From NCBI GenBank assembly GCA_015665455.1, contig JADFAD010000010.1, forward strand, positions 33,322 through 97,321: 64,000 nt of DNA, in the 5' to 3' direction. The notes under the pieces were generated by a model. That model worked only from the letters and a program-made list of their open reading frames with translations. It had not been told where the DNA came from and made no database searches. How positions within the stretch are numbered: the first letter of the stretch is position 1; every line of letters starts with the position of its first letter. The position numbers were made by a program, and so were the translations under genes. The stretch comes from Oceanospirillaceae bacterium. Its GTDB lineage: Bacteria > Pseudomonadota > Gammaproteobacteria > Pseudomonadales > Litoribrevibacteraceae. Positions 1 through 8,753 of the stretch are shown one piece after another.

Positions 1-1973
1 TCTTTTGGCAAGAAAATTGAGAAGATTGTTCCCTTATTTATTTCCGATTCCACGTGAATTCGATAGCCGACTTGATGACACAACGCGGATACAATGCTTA
101 ACCCTAAGCCGTAGCCGTCACTTTCAATGGCGCTGGCGTCGTCTGTTTTTGTAATTTGAATCAGGTTATTGACGACGGTTGCATTCATGCCTTTCCCTGT
201 ATCGATGACATCCAGTTTTAAGTGATGTTCGTTGTCAGAGATTTTTAACGTTACGCTGCCTTTCGTTGTATGACGGATGGCATTACGCACTAAATTTTCT
301 AGAACCCTTCGAACGATGACCGTTGAACCGGAGTGCTTAAGCCCTGTATTACTGTAGCCCAGAATAATGCTTTTTTGTTCTGCAAACGGAGAGGTTTGGT
401 CGTGTATGCATTTGAAAACATCATCAAAATCAATAACCTCTTGACCGTCACAGTTCGCATTACTTAAGCCTTCATTGATGAGCTGTTGAGTGACATCTTC
501 AATGTACTGCAGGCCATCATTGATTCGGAGCACGGAGCGTTCATTGCCTTCGATTTCTCTCAGCGCTTCTAAGTGTAACCGGATACTGAACAAGCTGTGT
601 TGAATGTCATGAGAGGTGGTTGAGAGCTTTTTCACTGTGTCTAACGAGTGTTCCACCGCTTCATTTTTTTCCGAGGTCATTTGATGAAACTCAGAGGTTT
701 CGCTCAGCCGTTCTTTCAAGGTTTCAATCCACATCGTACTGAAATCATTATGTTGTGTTTTCATAATGTCGATGCGCATATTAATGGCGATGGCGAGCAT
801 CAAGCCTTCAGAAACGCAAAGAAGCATGAAGGCGTCAATGGCATACAGGCTTAGCCTTCCAAGGTTGAACATGGCAACGCCGAGAATTAAGAAAATGAAG
901 ATCAATATGAACAACATACTTAGAAAGTAGGGTATGCCATAAGGTTTTTTATCCATGCATCGAATGAAACCGACCACAAGTAATATGATGCCTGACGCTA
1001 CAAAGTACGCGGGCGCAATCCCTTGAAGTATCCAAGTTTTGGTTGGTTCGAAGAAAATAAAAGGGATGATACTCGCAGTTATGCAGAGCTTAATGTTTAA
1101 AAACTTATGAAGCCTAGGTTTGGTATTGGTGCTTAAAAATGACTGGCAAAAAAGAGTTTGAGTTATGATCAAAGAGAAAATGAGTAACATACTCAGACAA
1201 TAGTTAAACTGCCAGTCTCCCTCCCAAATTTCATTTATACCGATGCCGGATTCGAGAATAATAAGTCCGATGAGGACAAACTCTTGTAGAGAATAGAGAA
1301 TCAAATACGGCTTTCTGAGCGAGAAAAACATTAAGAAATTCAGAAAAGCCAACGAAGTAATGATGCCAACACACAAGAGGGCATTGCTCATTTGAGTGTG
1401 GTTGTTCTGAATGACTTCATCCAGCCCCAAGATATCAATATCAAGCAGTGTCGTTTTTAAGGAGTTTAATTTTAAATAAATAGTCGTGTCTTGATTTGGC
1501 GGGACAGAGAACAGGGCTTCCGGTTTATAAGGTTTGTAAGGCGTATTGAATGCGTTGTCATCGCCTATACTGTAGAGCTCAACAATTTTGTTTTCTTGTT
1601 CTTGAAAAATTTTGGCCGGCGTAAAGTGACGGTTATTAATATTGATAACCCAGTCTGGAATGTCGGTTGGGTTTGATATCCCCAGTTTAATCCAAATGGT
1701 GCTGGTGGTATGGCCAAATGCGATTGGGGATTGGCCTTGGTTGACGAAAAAATCGTCACTTTCGGCAATGTCTTCTATCGTGATTTTGTGTTGTTCGTCC
1801 AAATAATAGAACAGAGTGTTTACATTTGGTGTCTCAACTGGGTTAGAATTGCCCTCTTTCAGGTCAGGCAACAGCAACGTGATGGAGATGCTGGCCAGAA
1901 TTAGGAATACAATAACGGATAAAGTAATCCAAAGTTGTTGTGTATGTTGGCCGTATAGTTTCATTATATCCAT
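1..1973 (-). CDS. 7TMR-DISM sensor histidine kinase (3' end cut by window edge)
   Basis: This is an inner-membrane sensor kinase, read on the minus strand and truncated a few residues before its C-terminus. After an N-terminal membrane helix, about residues 50-180 resemble the periplasmic 7TMR-DISMED2 sensory domain, which in this family often binds carbohydrates. A seven-helix 7TM-DISM region follows (about 200-400). The kinase core has the H-box SHDIQHSLFSIR with phospho-acceptor His455, the N-box LVRNAIRHTT, the G1 box DTGKGM and the G2 box GYGLGLSIV. The start is ATG at 1973; an in-frame ATG at 1964 is an alternative, and no strong ribosome site separates them. It diverges from a response-regulator gene about 40 bp away, so the two probably form a two-component pair. 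The signal is unknown. Domain order and kinase motifs are clear; the pairing is inferred. Confidence 0.88.
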   Translation of the reverse strand, partial: MDIMKLYGQHTQQLWITLSVIVFLILASISITLLLPDLKEGNSNPVETPNVNTLFYYLDEQHKITIEDIAESDDFFVNQGQSPIAFGHTTSTIWIKLGISNPTDIPDWVININNRHFTPAKIFQEQENKIVELYSIGDDNAFNTPYKPYKPEALFSVPPNQDTTIYLKLNSLKTTLLDIDILGLDEVIQNNHTQMSNALLCVGIITSLAFLNFLMFFSLRKPYLILYSLQEFVLIGLIILESGIGINEIWEGDWQFNYCLSMLLIFSLIITQTLFCQSFLSTNTKPRLHKFLNIKLCITASIIPFIFFEPTKTWILQGIAPAYFVASGIILLVVGFIRCMDKKPYGIPYFLSMLFILIFIFLILGVAMFNLGRLSLYAIDAFMLLCVSEGLMLAIAINMRIDIMKTQHNDFSTMWIETLKERLSETSEFHQMTSEKNEAVEHSLDTVKKLSTTSHDIQHSLFSIRLHLEALREIEGNERSVLRINDGLQYIEDVTQQLINEGLSNANCDGQEVIDFDDVFKCIHDQTSPFAEQKSIILGYSNTGLKHSGSTVIVRRVLENLVRNAIRHTTKGSVTLKISDNEHHLKLDVIDTGKGMNATVVNNLIQITKTDDASAIESDGYGLGLSIVSALCHQVGYRIHVESEINKGTIFSIFLPK

Positions 1974-2013
1974 AGAATTTTATGTGTTTCGACCTCTAGT
2001 GTAATTGGTGAAT

Positions 2014-2619
2014 ATGAAAAATGTAATCCTTGCAGACGATGATCAGATACTTCATGAAGGTCTGAACATGCTTTTAGAGCGTAATGGCTTTAATGTTGTT
2101 GCCAGTGCATGCAGTTTCATTGAACTCAAAGAAATCATTCAAACGGTCGAATCCGACTTCATCGTTTGTGATTGTAAAATGCCTGGTGAAGGGCCTGCCA
2201 ACTTCCTAGAACACAGCAAACGCTACTTCCCTGATCGCAAAGTTTTATTCTTAACCGGCCTTAAATCTGGCTTTTTGTTTCAGCATTTAATCGATGCCAA
2301 AGTCGATGGCTTGGTCAGTAAAAAAGACAGCATCCATTGCTTAGTTGAAGCCCTAAAAGAAATTCGTGAAGGTAAACATTACCTGTCCAAGTCCGTAAAA
2401 GACGCCTTGGAAGGTTCCATTGGTCTTCTGACAGCGAAAGAACTTCAAATCTTTGAGCTGATTGTTAATGGCAAGTCCAATTCTGAAATGGCGGATTTAC
2501 TGTGCAACAGCCCTTCAACCATTGGCCGACATCGCGAAAACTTAATGCGTAAATTGGACGCCCACTCCGTAGTCGATTTAATGCGCTTTGCTCAAGAACG
2601 CGGCTTTTTTGATGCCTAA
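2014..2619 (+). CDS. NarL/FixJ (LuxR-type) response regulator
   Basis: This is a two-component response regulator. In numbering from an upstream in-frame TTG at 2005, the receiver domain has acidic residues D11-D13, phospho-acceptor D56 (CDCKMPG), T84 and K106. A LuxR-type helix-turn-helix follows at about 141-200 (LTAKELQIFELIVNGKSNSE), giving the usual NarL-family length of about 200 residues. I chose ATG 2014 because it directly precedes the receiver fold; GTG 2008 is also possible, and no strong Shine-Dalgarno decides. It is divergent from the DISM kinase and convergent with the secA-like gene. It is the only DNA-binding regulator seen near the exporter/giant-protein locus, so it is the first candidate to bind the 18-bp palindrome at 11438-11455. 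That assignment is inference. Confidence 0.9.
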   Translation: MKNVILADDDQILHEGLNMLLERNGFNVVASACSFIELKEIIQTVESDFIVCDCKMPGEGPANFLEHSKRYFPDRKVLFLTGLKSGFLFQHLIDAKVDGLVSKKDSIHCLVEALKEIREGKHYLSKSVKDALEGSIGLLTAKELQIFELIVNGKSNSEMADLLCNSPSTIGRHRENLMRKLDAHSVVDLMRFAQERGFFDA

Positions 2620-2670
2620 TCTTGGTTGATTAGCCAAATTGTATTTTTTAAAGCCTATCAGCTCAGAACC

Positions 2671-2686
2671 ATTCATCCGGATGAAT
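2671..2686. terminator. Perfect 16-bp palindrome between convergent genes
   Basis: ATTCATCCGGATGAAT is perfectly self-complementary. It lies in the 113-bp gap between the stop codons of the response regulator and the secA-like gene. A weak hairpin followed by a T-run (TTGGTTGATTAGCCAA, then TATTTTTT, about 2625-2650) sits just before it and may terminate the response-regulator transcript. The palindrome has no loop of its own, so a terminator role is uncertain. Confidence 0.35.
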
Positions 2687-2732
2687 TCTTCAGATGTAAT
2701 GACTTAGACCCTACCGTTTGAGTTCAGGCGCT

Positions 2733-4709
2733 CTAGTTGCGACTCTTTTGTCCGAAAGATAAAGAGTCTTCAAGCCAAGTATCCATTTGTAAAATGTTTT
2801 TTCGCTGGCCGTAAGCCATTTTTTCCGCTTTGCTTTGCGACTGCTTCAGTATCTTTTCTGATTTTAAGGCTGTTTTTGATGCCTCGGATGTAACCAGCCG
2901 CTTTAATCTGAGTTTGTTGAATTTAGAACCGTATTGCTCAATCATTTCATCGCAAGGTGCGATGAATAATTGATGACTGCCGGGGTCTCCTTGTCGGCCA
3001 CAACGGCCAATCAATTGTCTGTCAACGCGAGCGGATTCGTTGCCCTCGGTAATTATTACGTGCAGTCCCCCCAATTCTTTAATGTCCGAAGGTAATTTAA
3101 TGTCTGTTCCTCGGCCTGCGATGTTTGTTGCTATGGTTATTTTTCCTTGATGACCTGCACGGCTGACAATCTCCGCTTCTTCTTCATGCTTGGTGGCATT
3201 CAATAAGTCGAAATCCAGTTTGAGGTTTGTTAAGCGCTCTGCCAATTCTTCACTGTCTTTTACGGATCGCATGCCCACAAGAATAGGGCGGCCTGTTTGA
3301 TGCACCTTTAAAATGGAGGCTTCGACCGCTTGCCATTTCGTTTCTCTGTCTTTGAAAATCCGAACCGGCCACTCTTGGCGTTGCGGTGTTCGATGGTTCG
3401 GAATGGACATGATGGGCAATCGATAGATTTGCCAGAACTCTTGTGCCGATTCTCCCGCAGTGCCTGTCATACCGCTTAGGTTGTTAAATAACCGGAAGAA
3501 GTTTTGGAAACTAAGGCGAGCAATGGTTTCACTGGGCGGTGATATCTCAAGCCCTTCTTTGGCTTCGACGGCTTGATGTAACCCGTGGCTCCATGATCGG
3601 CTGGGCATGAGTCGGCCCGTGTATTCATCAACAATGACAATCTTGCCCTCTTCAACCACGTATTGCTTGTCTCTATGGAAGAATAACCGACCGGACAGCG
3701 CTTGGGTTATGAGTTCTTGTCGTCTTTTTTCTCCCTGCCAAATGGGAGGCAGTTGTTCTTTGAGCTTCTTTAACAGCGTGACCCCACTTTGGGTAAATGT
3801 GACTGTTTTATGGGTATGTTCTGCCGTAAAGTCTTTGATTTCTTGGAATTGAGAGACGATTTTATGAGCACTTAAAATGGCATCTTCGAGCATTTTGTTG
3901 GGTTTCGGCTGAGAAATAATGAGAGGCGAGACCGCTTCATCCACCAAAATACTGTCGGCTTCATCAATGATGGCCGTATCAATGCCATTCAATAACAGAT
4001 TGTTTTCAGTGGAACGACCTAAACTCTTTAGCATTTGTCGACCGGGATGGTCGAGGTTGGATAGCGTAATGCGATCTTTCAAGAAATCAGCAAGCAATTG
4101 TTTGGCGGTGGTGTACACAACGTTTTGACGGTATGCGGTTTTTAATTCTTCAGGTTTCATGGACTCGATGGCAGAACCAACCGTTAAACCACATCGTTTA
4201 AATAAAGGAATGCTTTCTTCGGCATCGCGTGCGGCGAGATAATCGTTCACAGTCAATACATGACAAGGGCGACCCGCCCAAGCAGGAATAATTGCGCTGA
4301 TGGCAGCGGTGAGACTTTTCCCTTCCCCCGTCGACATTTCGATGAGAAATCCTTGTTGCATGCACAGGCCTCCCATCAATTGAACTGGGTATGGCCGCAT
4401 GGCCATGCTTCTAAAAGAGATTTCTGCTATGACGGCAAACGCTTCATCAATGTCGGTGTCAGAATCTCGTCTGCAACGAAATACTTCTCGCAGCGTTGTT
4501 ATTTTCTTTTGGAGCTGCTTTTCAGACAGTTCTGACAGTTCAAGTGATCGTTCGTGGATGGCCATGGAACGTTTTTGTAACTGCTTGAACAAGGGAAGTC
4601 GGCTGTGATACTTCCCCGCGAGTTTATGACACCAAGCATCTAACCCTGAATACACTTGCTCAGGTGTTGTGATCTGAATGGCTTGCGATGATTCATAGGG
4701 CAGGCTCAT
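2733..4709 (-). CDS. Truncated SecA-like ATPase, last gene of the exporter operon
   Basis: This 658-residue protein has the SecA motor: Walker A STGEGKS (126-132), DEAD-type Walker B D249-E-A-D252, TVNDYLAARDAE (153-164), DEYTGRLMPSRSWSHGLHQA (361-380), GMTGTA (413-418), TNIAGRGTD (528-536) and GRCGRQGDPG (568-577). Housekeeping SecA is about 850-900 residues. This one stops soon after the second helicase domain, so most of the helical scaffold/wing and the zinc-binding C-terminal tail are missing. Its ATG overlaps the TGA of the upstream M50 gene (ATGA, 4 bp), implying translational coupling. In context it probably powers or feeds export of the giant protein rather than general secretion. 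SecA homology is certain; the dedicated role is inferred. The canonical secA should lie elsewhere in the genome. Confidence 0.92.
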   Translation of the reverse strand: MSLPYESSQAIQITTPEQVYSGLDAWCHKLAGKYHSRLPLFKQLQKRSMAIHERSLELSELSEKQLQKKITTLREVFRCRRDSDTDIDEAFAVIAEISFRSMAMRPYPVQLMGGLCMQQGFLIEMSTGEGKSLTAAISAIIPAWAGRPCHVLTVNDYLAARDAEESIPLFKRCGLTVGSAIESMKPEELKTAYRQNVVYTTAKQLLADFLKDRITLSNLDHPGRQMLKSLGRSTENNLLLNGIDTAIIDEADSILVDEAVSPLIISQPKPNKMLEDAILSAHKIVSQFQEIKDFTAEHTHKTVTFTQSGVTLLKKLKEQLPPIWQGEKRRQELITQALSGRLFFHRDKQYVVEEGKIVIVDEYTGRLMPSRSWSHGLHQAVEAKEGLEISPPSETIARLSFQNFFRLFNNLSGMTGTAGESAQEFWQIYRLPIMSIPNHRTPQRQEWPVRIFKDRETKWQAVEASILKVHQTGRPILVGMRSVKDSEELAERLTNLKLDFDLLNATKHEEEAEIVSRAGHQGKITIATNIAGRGTDIKLPSDIKELGGLHVIITEGNESARVDRQLIGRCGRQGDPGSHQLFIAPCDEMIEQYGSKFNKLRLKRLVTSEASKTALKSEKILKQSQSKAEKMAYGQRKNILQMDTWLEDSLSFGQKSRN

Positions 4710-6862
4710 AGTTGATACCTGCGTTGCATGATTTGCCTAAAGTCCCGCTCCCATTGGGCAAACAGGGGTTTGTCTTTAAGTTTCAGTTGTATCTTTCCTG
4801 TTTGACCGTGGAACAATTGTGCGGATGCATTCGAGGCTAACAGACTATCTATTCTGAAGAAGGGCTCTGCCGTTTCTAATCCGGATTGGTCTCCACCTTT
4901 GGTTTCAATGGGACCGCCTGCGCGCCAACTCAGGGCAGGGGACGGTAAGCGCTGTTGTTGAAATGGAATGATCGTATTTAAAGAGACCTCCAACTGCTGC
5001 TCCGTTTGACCGTACAATCGAATGCTACTGGCTGTAATTTCGTCGTCAAACAGGTCAGAGGCTTCATCTTGAGCCACCACAGAAGAGAAAATAAATTGGT
5101 TGGTATCAATTAGGTCGCCAATGGCTTGACCTCTAGAGAGCCATTGCCCCGTCAGTTCTCGCAGACCAGAGGCCACCCAAAGTCCGTCTTGTTCTGCAAC
5201 GACAATCAGGTTTTTCTTCATATCCAGTAAACGACGTTTTTGTTCTTCTAGGCTTTTTTTACGCTTTTTAAGTGGCGCAAGGTTTTCACTGTAACCGGAG
5301 CGGGCTTTTCGCTCTTCATTTAAGACCTGCCTAAGTTGAGCATCCACTTGCTCGATTTGCATCGGAAGCGTGGTGTTCTGTAACTGTATCAGCGGGGTGC
5401 CTTTGAGAACGTAGTTGTTGCTATCGACCAAAACTTTGGCAACGTAGCCGGGGGCTGAATTGGTCACCGTCAGGTGGTTTTGTGCTTGAATAACACCAGG
5501 GGCTTGAAAGCGATCACTCATGGGGACTTGCGTAAGTAATATTAAGACCAGAGCGATGGCGCCTGCAAACAGCATGAAGATACGAGGCCGTTGACGACTT
5601 AGCTGGGGGCTCGTGATTAAGTATTTGATGAGTTGATAGGGTGGTTTTATCCCCCAGCTGGCTGCCATGAATAAGGCCATGATGATACCAAACATCAAAA
5701 ACTGGTCACTGACAAAGGTAATGATGCCAATGAATACAAAGAACCGGTAAATGGCGCTGGTGGTAGCAAAGGTCGCTAGCCCCAATTGGGCGTTAAGGGT
5801 ATTCGCAGGGGATTCAAAATGACGATTATTCAGGAGGTAGCGTTCCGCAAAATACCTAACTTGTTTTCGAGAGCGGTCATACAGGTTGGGTACGTCTATG
5901 ACGTCTGAAAATATGTAATAGCCATCGAACTTTAACAGCGGGTTGGCGTTAAATATCAGGGTGGATAGGGATGCAATGAAAATCACATTATAGGCAAGGC
6001 TATGAAGGGTACCTTCCCCCGTGTTCGCCCAGACAAAAACAGCAATGGCTGCAATGAATAATTCAATGAGCATACCGCCAGCGCCAACCAGCGCTCTGTG
6101 CCAACGATTCCTAAAACTCCAACTGGAAGTCGCATCCATGTAAGGTAAGGGGGTGAATAGAATCAGCATAACCCCCATGACATGGACTTCGCCTCCGTAG
6201 TGCCGGCAGATGATTGCGTGGCCGAGTTCATGCAATGTTTTTATGAAAATCATTGCGAGGTAGAGCAACATCCAGTTGCTGGGGGCCAAGACCGATTGCG
6301 TTTGGTTGCCTAATTCTGGGGCGTGATCAATCCCAACTTTGATCGCCGCTAAAACGACCGCCAACCAAAGCAGGCCACCGAACCAACCAAACAACGGGCG
6401 AAATAAAGGTGTTACCTTGGTCAACCAGTCGTTTGGGTCCCAAAGAGGAATTCGCATGAACATGAAACTGGCCAGTTTGGCTTTCATTTCTCGTTGTGCG
6501 GAGGTGTGGTAACGGCTGAATAACTGCTCACTGTCGGAAGGGGACTCGTAATACAGCATATTAGCTTGATGCAGACTTGAAAGAAGTTGTATGACTTCTT
6601 CTTGTCCTGGTGCTTGTTCAGGTCGGTGCTCTAACCGGTTTAACCAAACTTGCTCGATGCTTTGTTTGTGATTGAGGTGCGCAACAAAGTCGTAGGCATC
6701 CGGTGCCAAACGATAAAACTTATTGTTGAACGGGTCTTGGAGAACGTACCAAAGCTCTCCTCTAAATCGTTGTTTATGTACTTTGATGTTGGGCAGCAAC
6801 GCTGCTTTTACGTCTGCAACTCGGTACCATGAGTCGCTGAATGTACGGCTCTGTCCAGCCAT
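4706..6862 (-). CDS. PqqD-like / M50 zinc peptidase / HlyD-like membrane protein
   Basis: A 718-residue three-part membrane protein. Residues about 30-105 resemble a PqqD-type (RiPP recognition element) winged-helix fold. Transmembrane segments follow with an M50 site-2-protease core: H211-E-L-G-H215 and NPLLKFDGYY (307-316), whose D313 is the probable third zinc ligand. From about 450 onward there is a biotinyl/lipoyl-type barrel-sandwich (GVIQAQNHLTVTNSAPGYVAKV), then a coiled coil and an adaptor-like end. This organisation is known from putative peptide zinc metalloproteases near HlyD-type exporters. It overlaps the secA-like gene by 4 bp and starts 37 bp after the GAF-HlyD gene. A plausible role is to recognise or cleave the N-terminal leader of the giant protein and link the inner membrane to the TolC channel. 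The domain call is firm; the substrate is inferred. Confidence 0.85.
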   Translation of the reverse strand: MAGQSRTFSDSWYRVADVKAALLPNIKVHKQRFRGELWYVLQDPFNNKFYRLAPDAYDFVAHLNHKQSIEQVWLNRLEHRPEQAPGQEEVIQLLSSLHQANMLYYESPSDSEQLFSRYHTSAQREMKAKLASFMFMRIPLWDPNDWLTKVTPLFRPLFGWFGGLLWLAVVLAAIKVGIDHAPELGNQTQSVLAPSNWMLLYLAMIFIKTLHELGHAIICRHYGGEVHVMGVMLILFTPLPYMDATSSWSFRNRWHRALVGAGGMLIELFIAAIAVFVWANTGEGTLHSLAYNVIFIASLSTLIFNANPLLKFDGYYIFSDVIDVPNLYDRSRKQVRYFAERYLLNNRHFESPANTLNAQLGLATFATTSAIYRFFVFIGIITFVSDQFLMFGIIMALFMAASWGIKPPYQLIKYLITSPQLSRQRPRIFMLFAGAIALVLILLTQVPMSDRFQAPGVIQAQNHLTVTNSAPGYVAKVLVDSNNYVLKGTPLIQLQNTTLPMQIEQVDAQLRQVLNEERKARSGYSENLAPLKKRKKSLEEQKRRLLDMKKNLIVVAEQDGLWVASGLRELTGQWLSRGQAIGDLIDTNQFIFSSVVAQDEASDLFDDEITASSIRLYGQTEQQLEVSLNTIIPFQQQRLPSPALSWRAGGPIETKGGDQSGLETAEPFFRIDSLLASNASAQLFHGQTGKIQLKLKDKPLFAQWERDFRQIMQRRYQL

Positions 6863-6899
6863 TGTTTTCTCCTAACCAATCGGTTCGTGGTGTTGGTTA

Positions 6900-8753
6900 T
6901 TACCACCAAAAATACATGCGGAAGAAATCGACCGTACGATGTGTCAAAATCCAGAAAATGTTGCGGTCACCCACGTCTATTTTGGCCACACCGCTCATCC
7001 CTGGACGCCACCAGTTCTCTAAGTTTTCTGTAAACTCGGCTTCGATGATGAAGTTATTCGAGTCTTGATTGATGGTTGAAGAAGGGTGTATGCGGGTAAT
7101 ACGGACGGGAAACTTCTGGTCAGGCTGGCTGACAAACGCAACTTCAGCATTCGTACCAAGTTGAACTTCGTGAATGTCTACTTCAGGCACATTAATTTCA
7201 AGGTAAAGTTCGTCTGATGCTGCGACTTTAAATAAGACGTCCCCTTTCTTTACGGGCGCTCCCTGCATTTTCTTCAGCTCACCTTCTACGATGATGCCGC
7301 TAAACGGCGCTTTGATGGTCGCGTTGTTCAGGTTGTATCTCAGTTGCATCAGCTTCGCTTGAGATTGATCTTTTAATGCGGTGGCAATTCTCATGTCCGA
7401 TAAGGCATTTGAGGCACGGGCTTTGTCTTCTTCTCGTGCGTAACGGCTGTAGTCAGCCAATACTTCGCCTTCTTGTAAGAGCAGTTCTTCGGTATCCAGC
7501 TGCAACAGAGTTTGGTTTCTTGATACTTCATCCCCTATATCGATTCGGGTGCTTTGAATGTAACCGTCAAAAGGCGCGGGGATATAGGACAGGTCATTTG
7601 TTCGTACGATAAAAGGGGATTCAACGCGGTAATGCCAATTTCCCAACAGTCCATACAGAAGCATGGAGGATAGAAGCACTGTCACCAGTTTTGCCCACGT
7701 ATGTTCATAACCGACGATACGTCCCAACTGTTCTTTCGTGCTGTCTAACCAACGAGCACCGAACCACCGATCTTGTTTCTTTAGCCGTGTTAACGGTTCG
7801 CCCAGCTGATTTAATACAATTCTTAGACCTCGAATCTCTTCGTCACTGAAGGCGCGGTGATTTCGTTCGCAGGTGATGACTCCGATGCGATTGTCTTTGT
7901 CTCTGACCGGTAAAGAAACAAGGTATTTGGTGGCGTTTTTTTGAGAGAAGTACTGATGCTCTCTGTTTACCGTGCTGATATTTTCAGCGGCGGGCAGGGT
8001 TATTTCTGCGTCTTGGTCGTAGGTTTCTTCCATGACCTTTTCGAGCGATTGAACAATGTCCATTTTTCGCTCAAATTTTTCCATATGGCTGATGGCTTTC
8101 AGTTCAATGTAGCCAGACTCTATGTGTCCAAAGCTCACGCGTTGGCAATGGTGTTTGGACGCCACTTCGTTGCAAAGTGTCATTGCGCCTTCAATAAAAT
8201 GCGGTGTTTCATTGATCTGCGTGAGTAGATCCAAGGCATCAATGGCGTAAGCCGTTTCATTACGAGACCGATCAACCAAGCGTTCCAGTTGATAAATGGC
8301 CGGGATGTCCGAAAGCAGATGAAATTGCGTGTCAAAATCCGGATTGTTTTCAACGGCGGTGCTCTGAAGTTGCAGAATGAGAATGCTCTGCGTTTCTCCG
8401 GGCTGGTGCTGCATGCAACCCGCAACAAGCATGACGTTCGGGCTGAGATTATGAATGAATCCGTGTTTTTCTGCGGCGGGTGCCATCTTCGTGGCCGATT
8501 TCACAATCAAGCTGTCTTCGTTCAGCTTGGCGCTTTCAGGCCACGATAAAAGTTGCTGCCACGGTTGCTCTTTTTCTCTGACAAGAAGAAGCGCAGCCTT
8601 TGCTTTAAACAGCGTTGCCATGCCCGAGACCATCAATGGCCAGAATTCGGAAGGCTCCCCTTTGAATTGTCGTAACAGTTTGAGCTGTTCAATCGCTTCA
8701 ATTCGTGTGACTTTAGCTGCAGGCTGTGGCATTAACTTTAATTGGCTATTCAT
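6900..8753 (-). CDS. HlyD-family adaptor with N-terminal GAF-like cytoplasmic region
   Basis: This is a membrane-fusion (periplasmic adaptor) protein with an unusually long cytoplasmic part. Before one membrane helix (about 353-373), roughly 350 residues include a GAF-like domain (about 165-325). After the helix comes a HlyD lipoyl/barrel module: the SPFIVRTND start, then DGYIQSTRIDIGDEVSRNQTLL, a short hairpin, and IKAPFSGIIVEGELKKM. The start is ATG 8753, whose ATGAATAG overlaps the stop of the preceding adaptor gene by 8 bp; ATG 8768 and TTG 8771 are upstream alternatives. It is the third gene of the five-gene operon. The GAF region may sense a ligand or a partner protein, but nothing in the sequence shows which. 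HlyD homology is clear; the GAF call is moderately sure. Confidence 0.83.
   Translation of the reverse strand: MNSQLKLMPQPAAKVTRIEAIEQLKLLRQFKGEPSEFWPLMVSGMATLFKAKAALLLVREKEQPWQQLLSWPESAKLNEDSLIVKSATKMAPAAEKHGFIHNLSPNVMLVAGCMQHQPGETQSILILQLQSTAVENNPDFDTQFHLLSDIPAIYQLERLVDRSRNETAYAIDALDLLTQINETPHFIEGAMTLCNEVASKHHCQRVSFGHIESGYIELKAISHMEKFERKMDIVQSLEKVMEETYDQDAEITLPAAENISTVNREHQYFSQKNATKYLVSLPVRDKDNRIGVITCERNHRAFSDEEIRGLRIVLNQLGEPLTRLKKQDRWFGARWLDSTKEQLGRIVGYEHTWAKLVTVLLSSMLLYGLLGNWHYRVESPFIVRTNDLSYIPAPFDGYIQSTRIDIGDEVSRNQTLLQLDTEELLLQEGEVLADYSRYAREEDKARASNALSDMRIATALKDQSQAKLMQLRYNLNNATIKAPFSGIIVEGELKKMQGAPVKKGDVLFKVAASDELYLEINVPEVDIHEVQLGTNAEVAFVSQPDQKFPVRITRIHPSSTINQDSNNFIIEAEFTENLENWWRPGMSGVAKIDVGDRNIFWILTHRTVDFFRMYFWW

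Noticed and set aside
4706..6862. M50 protein as RseP-type regulated protease of a sigma-factor pathway
   Set aside because: It lacks PDZ domains and carries PqqD-like and HlyD-like modules instead, within an exporter operon.
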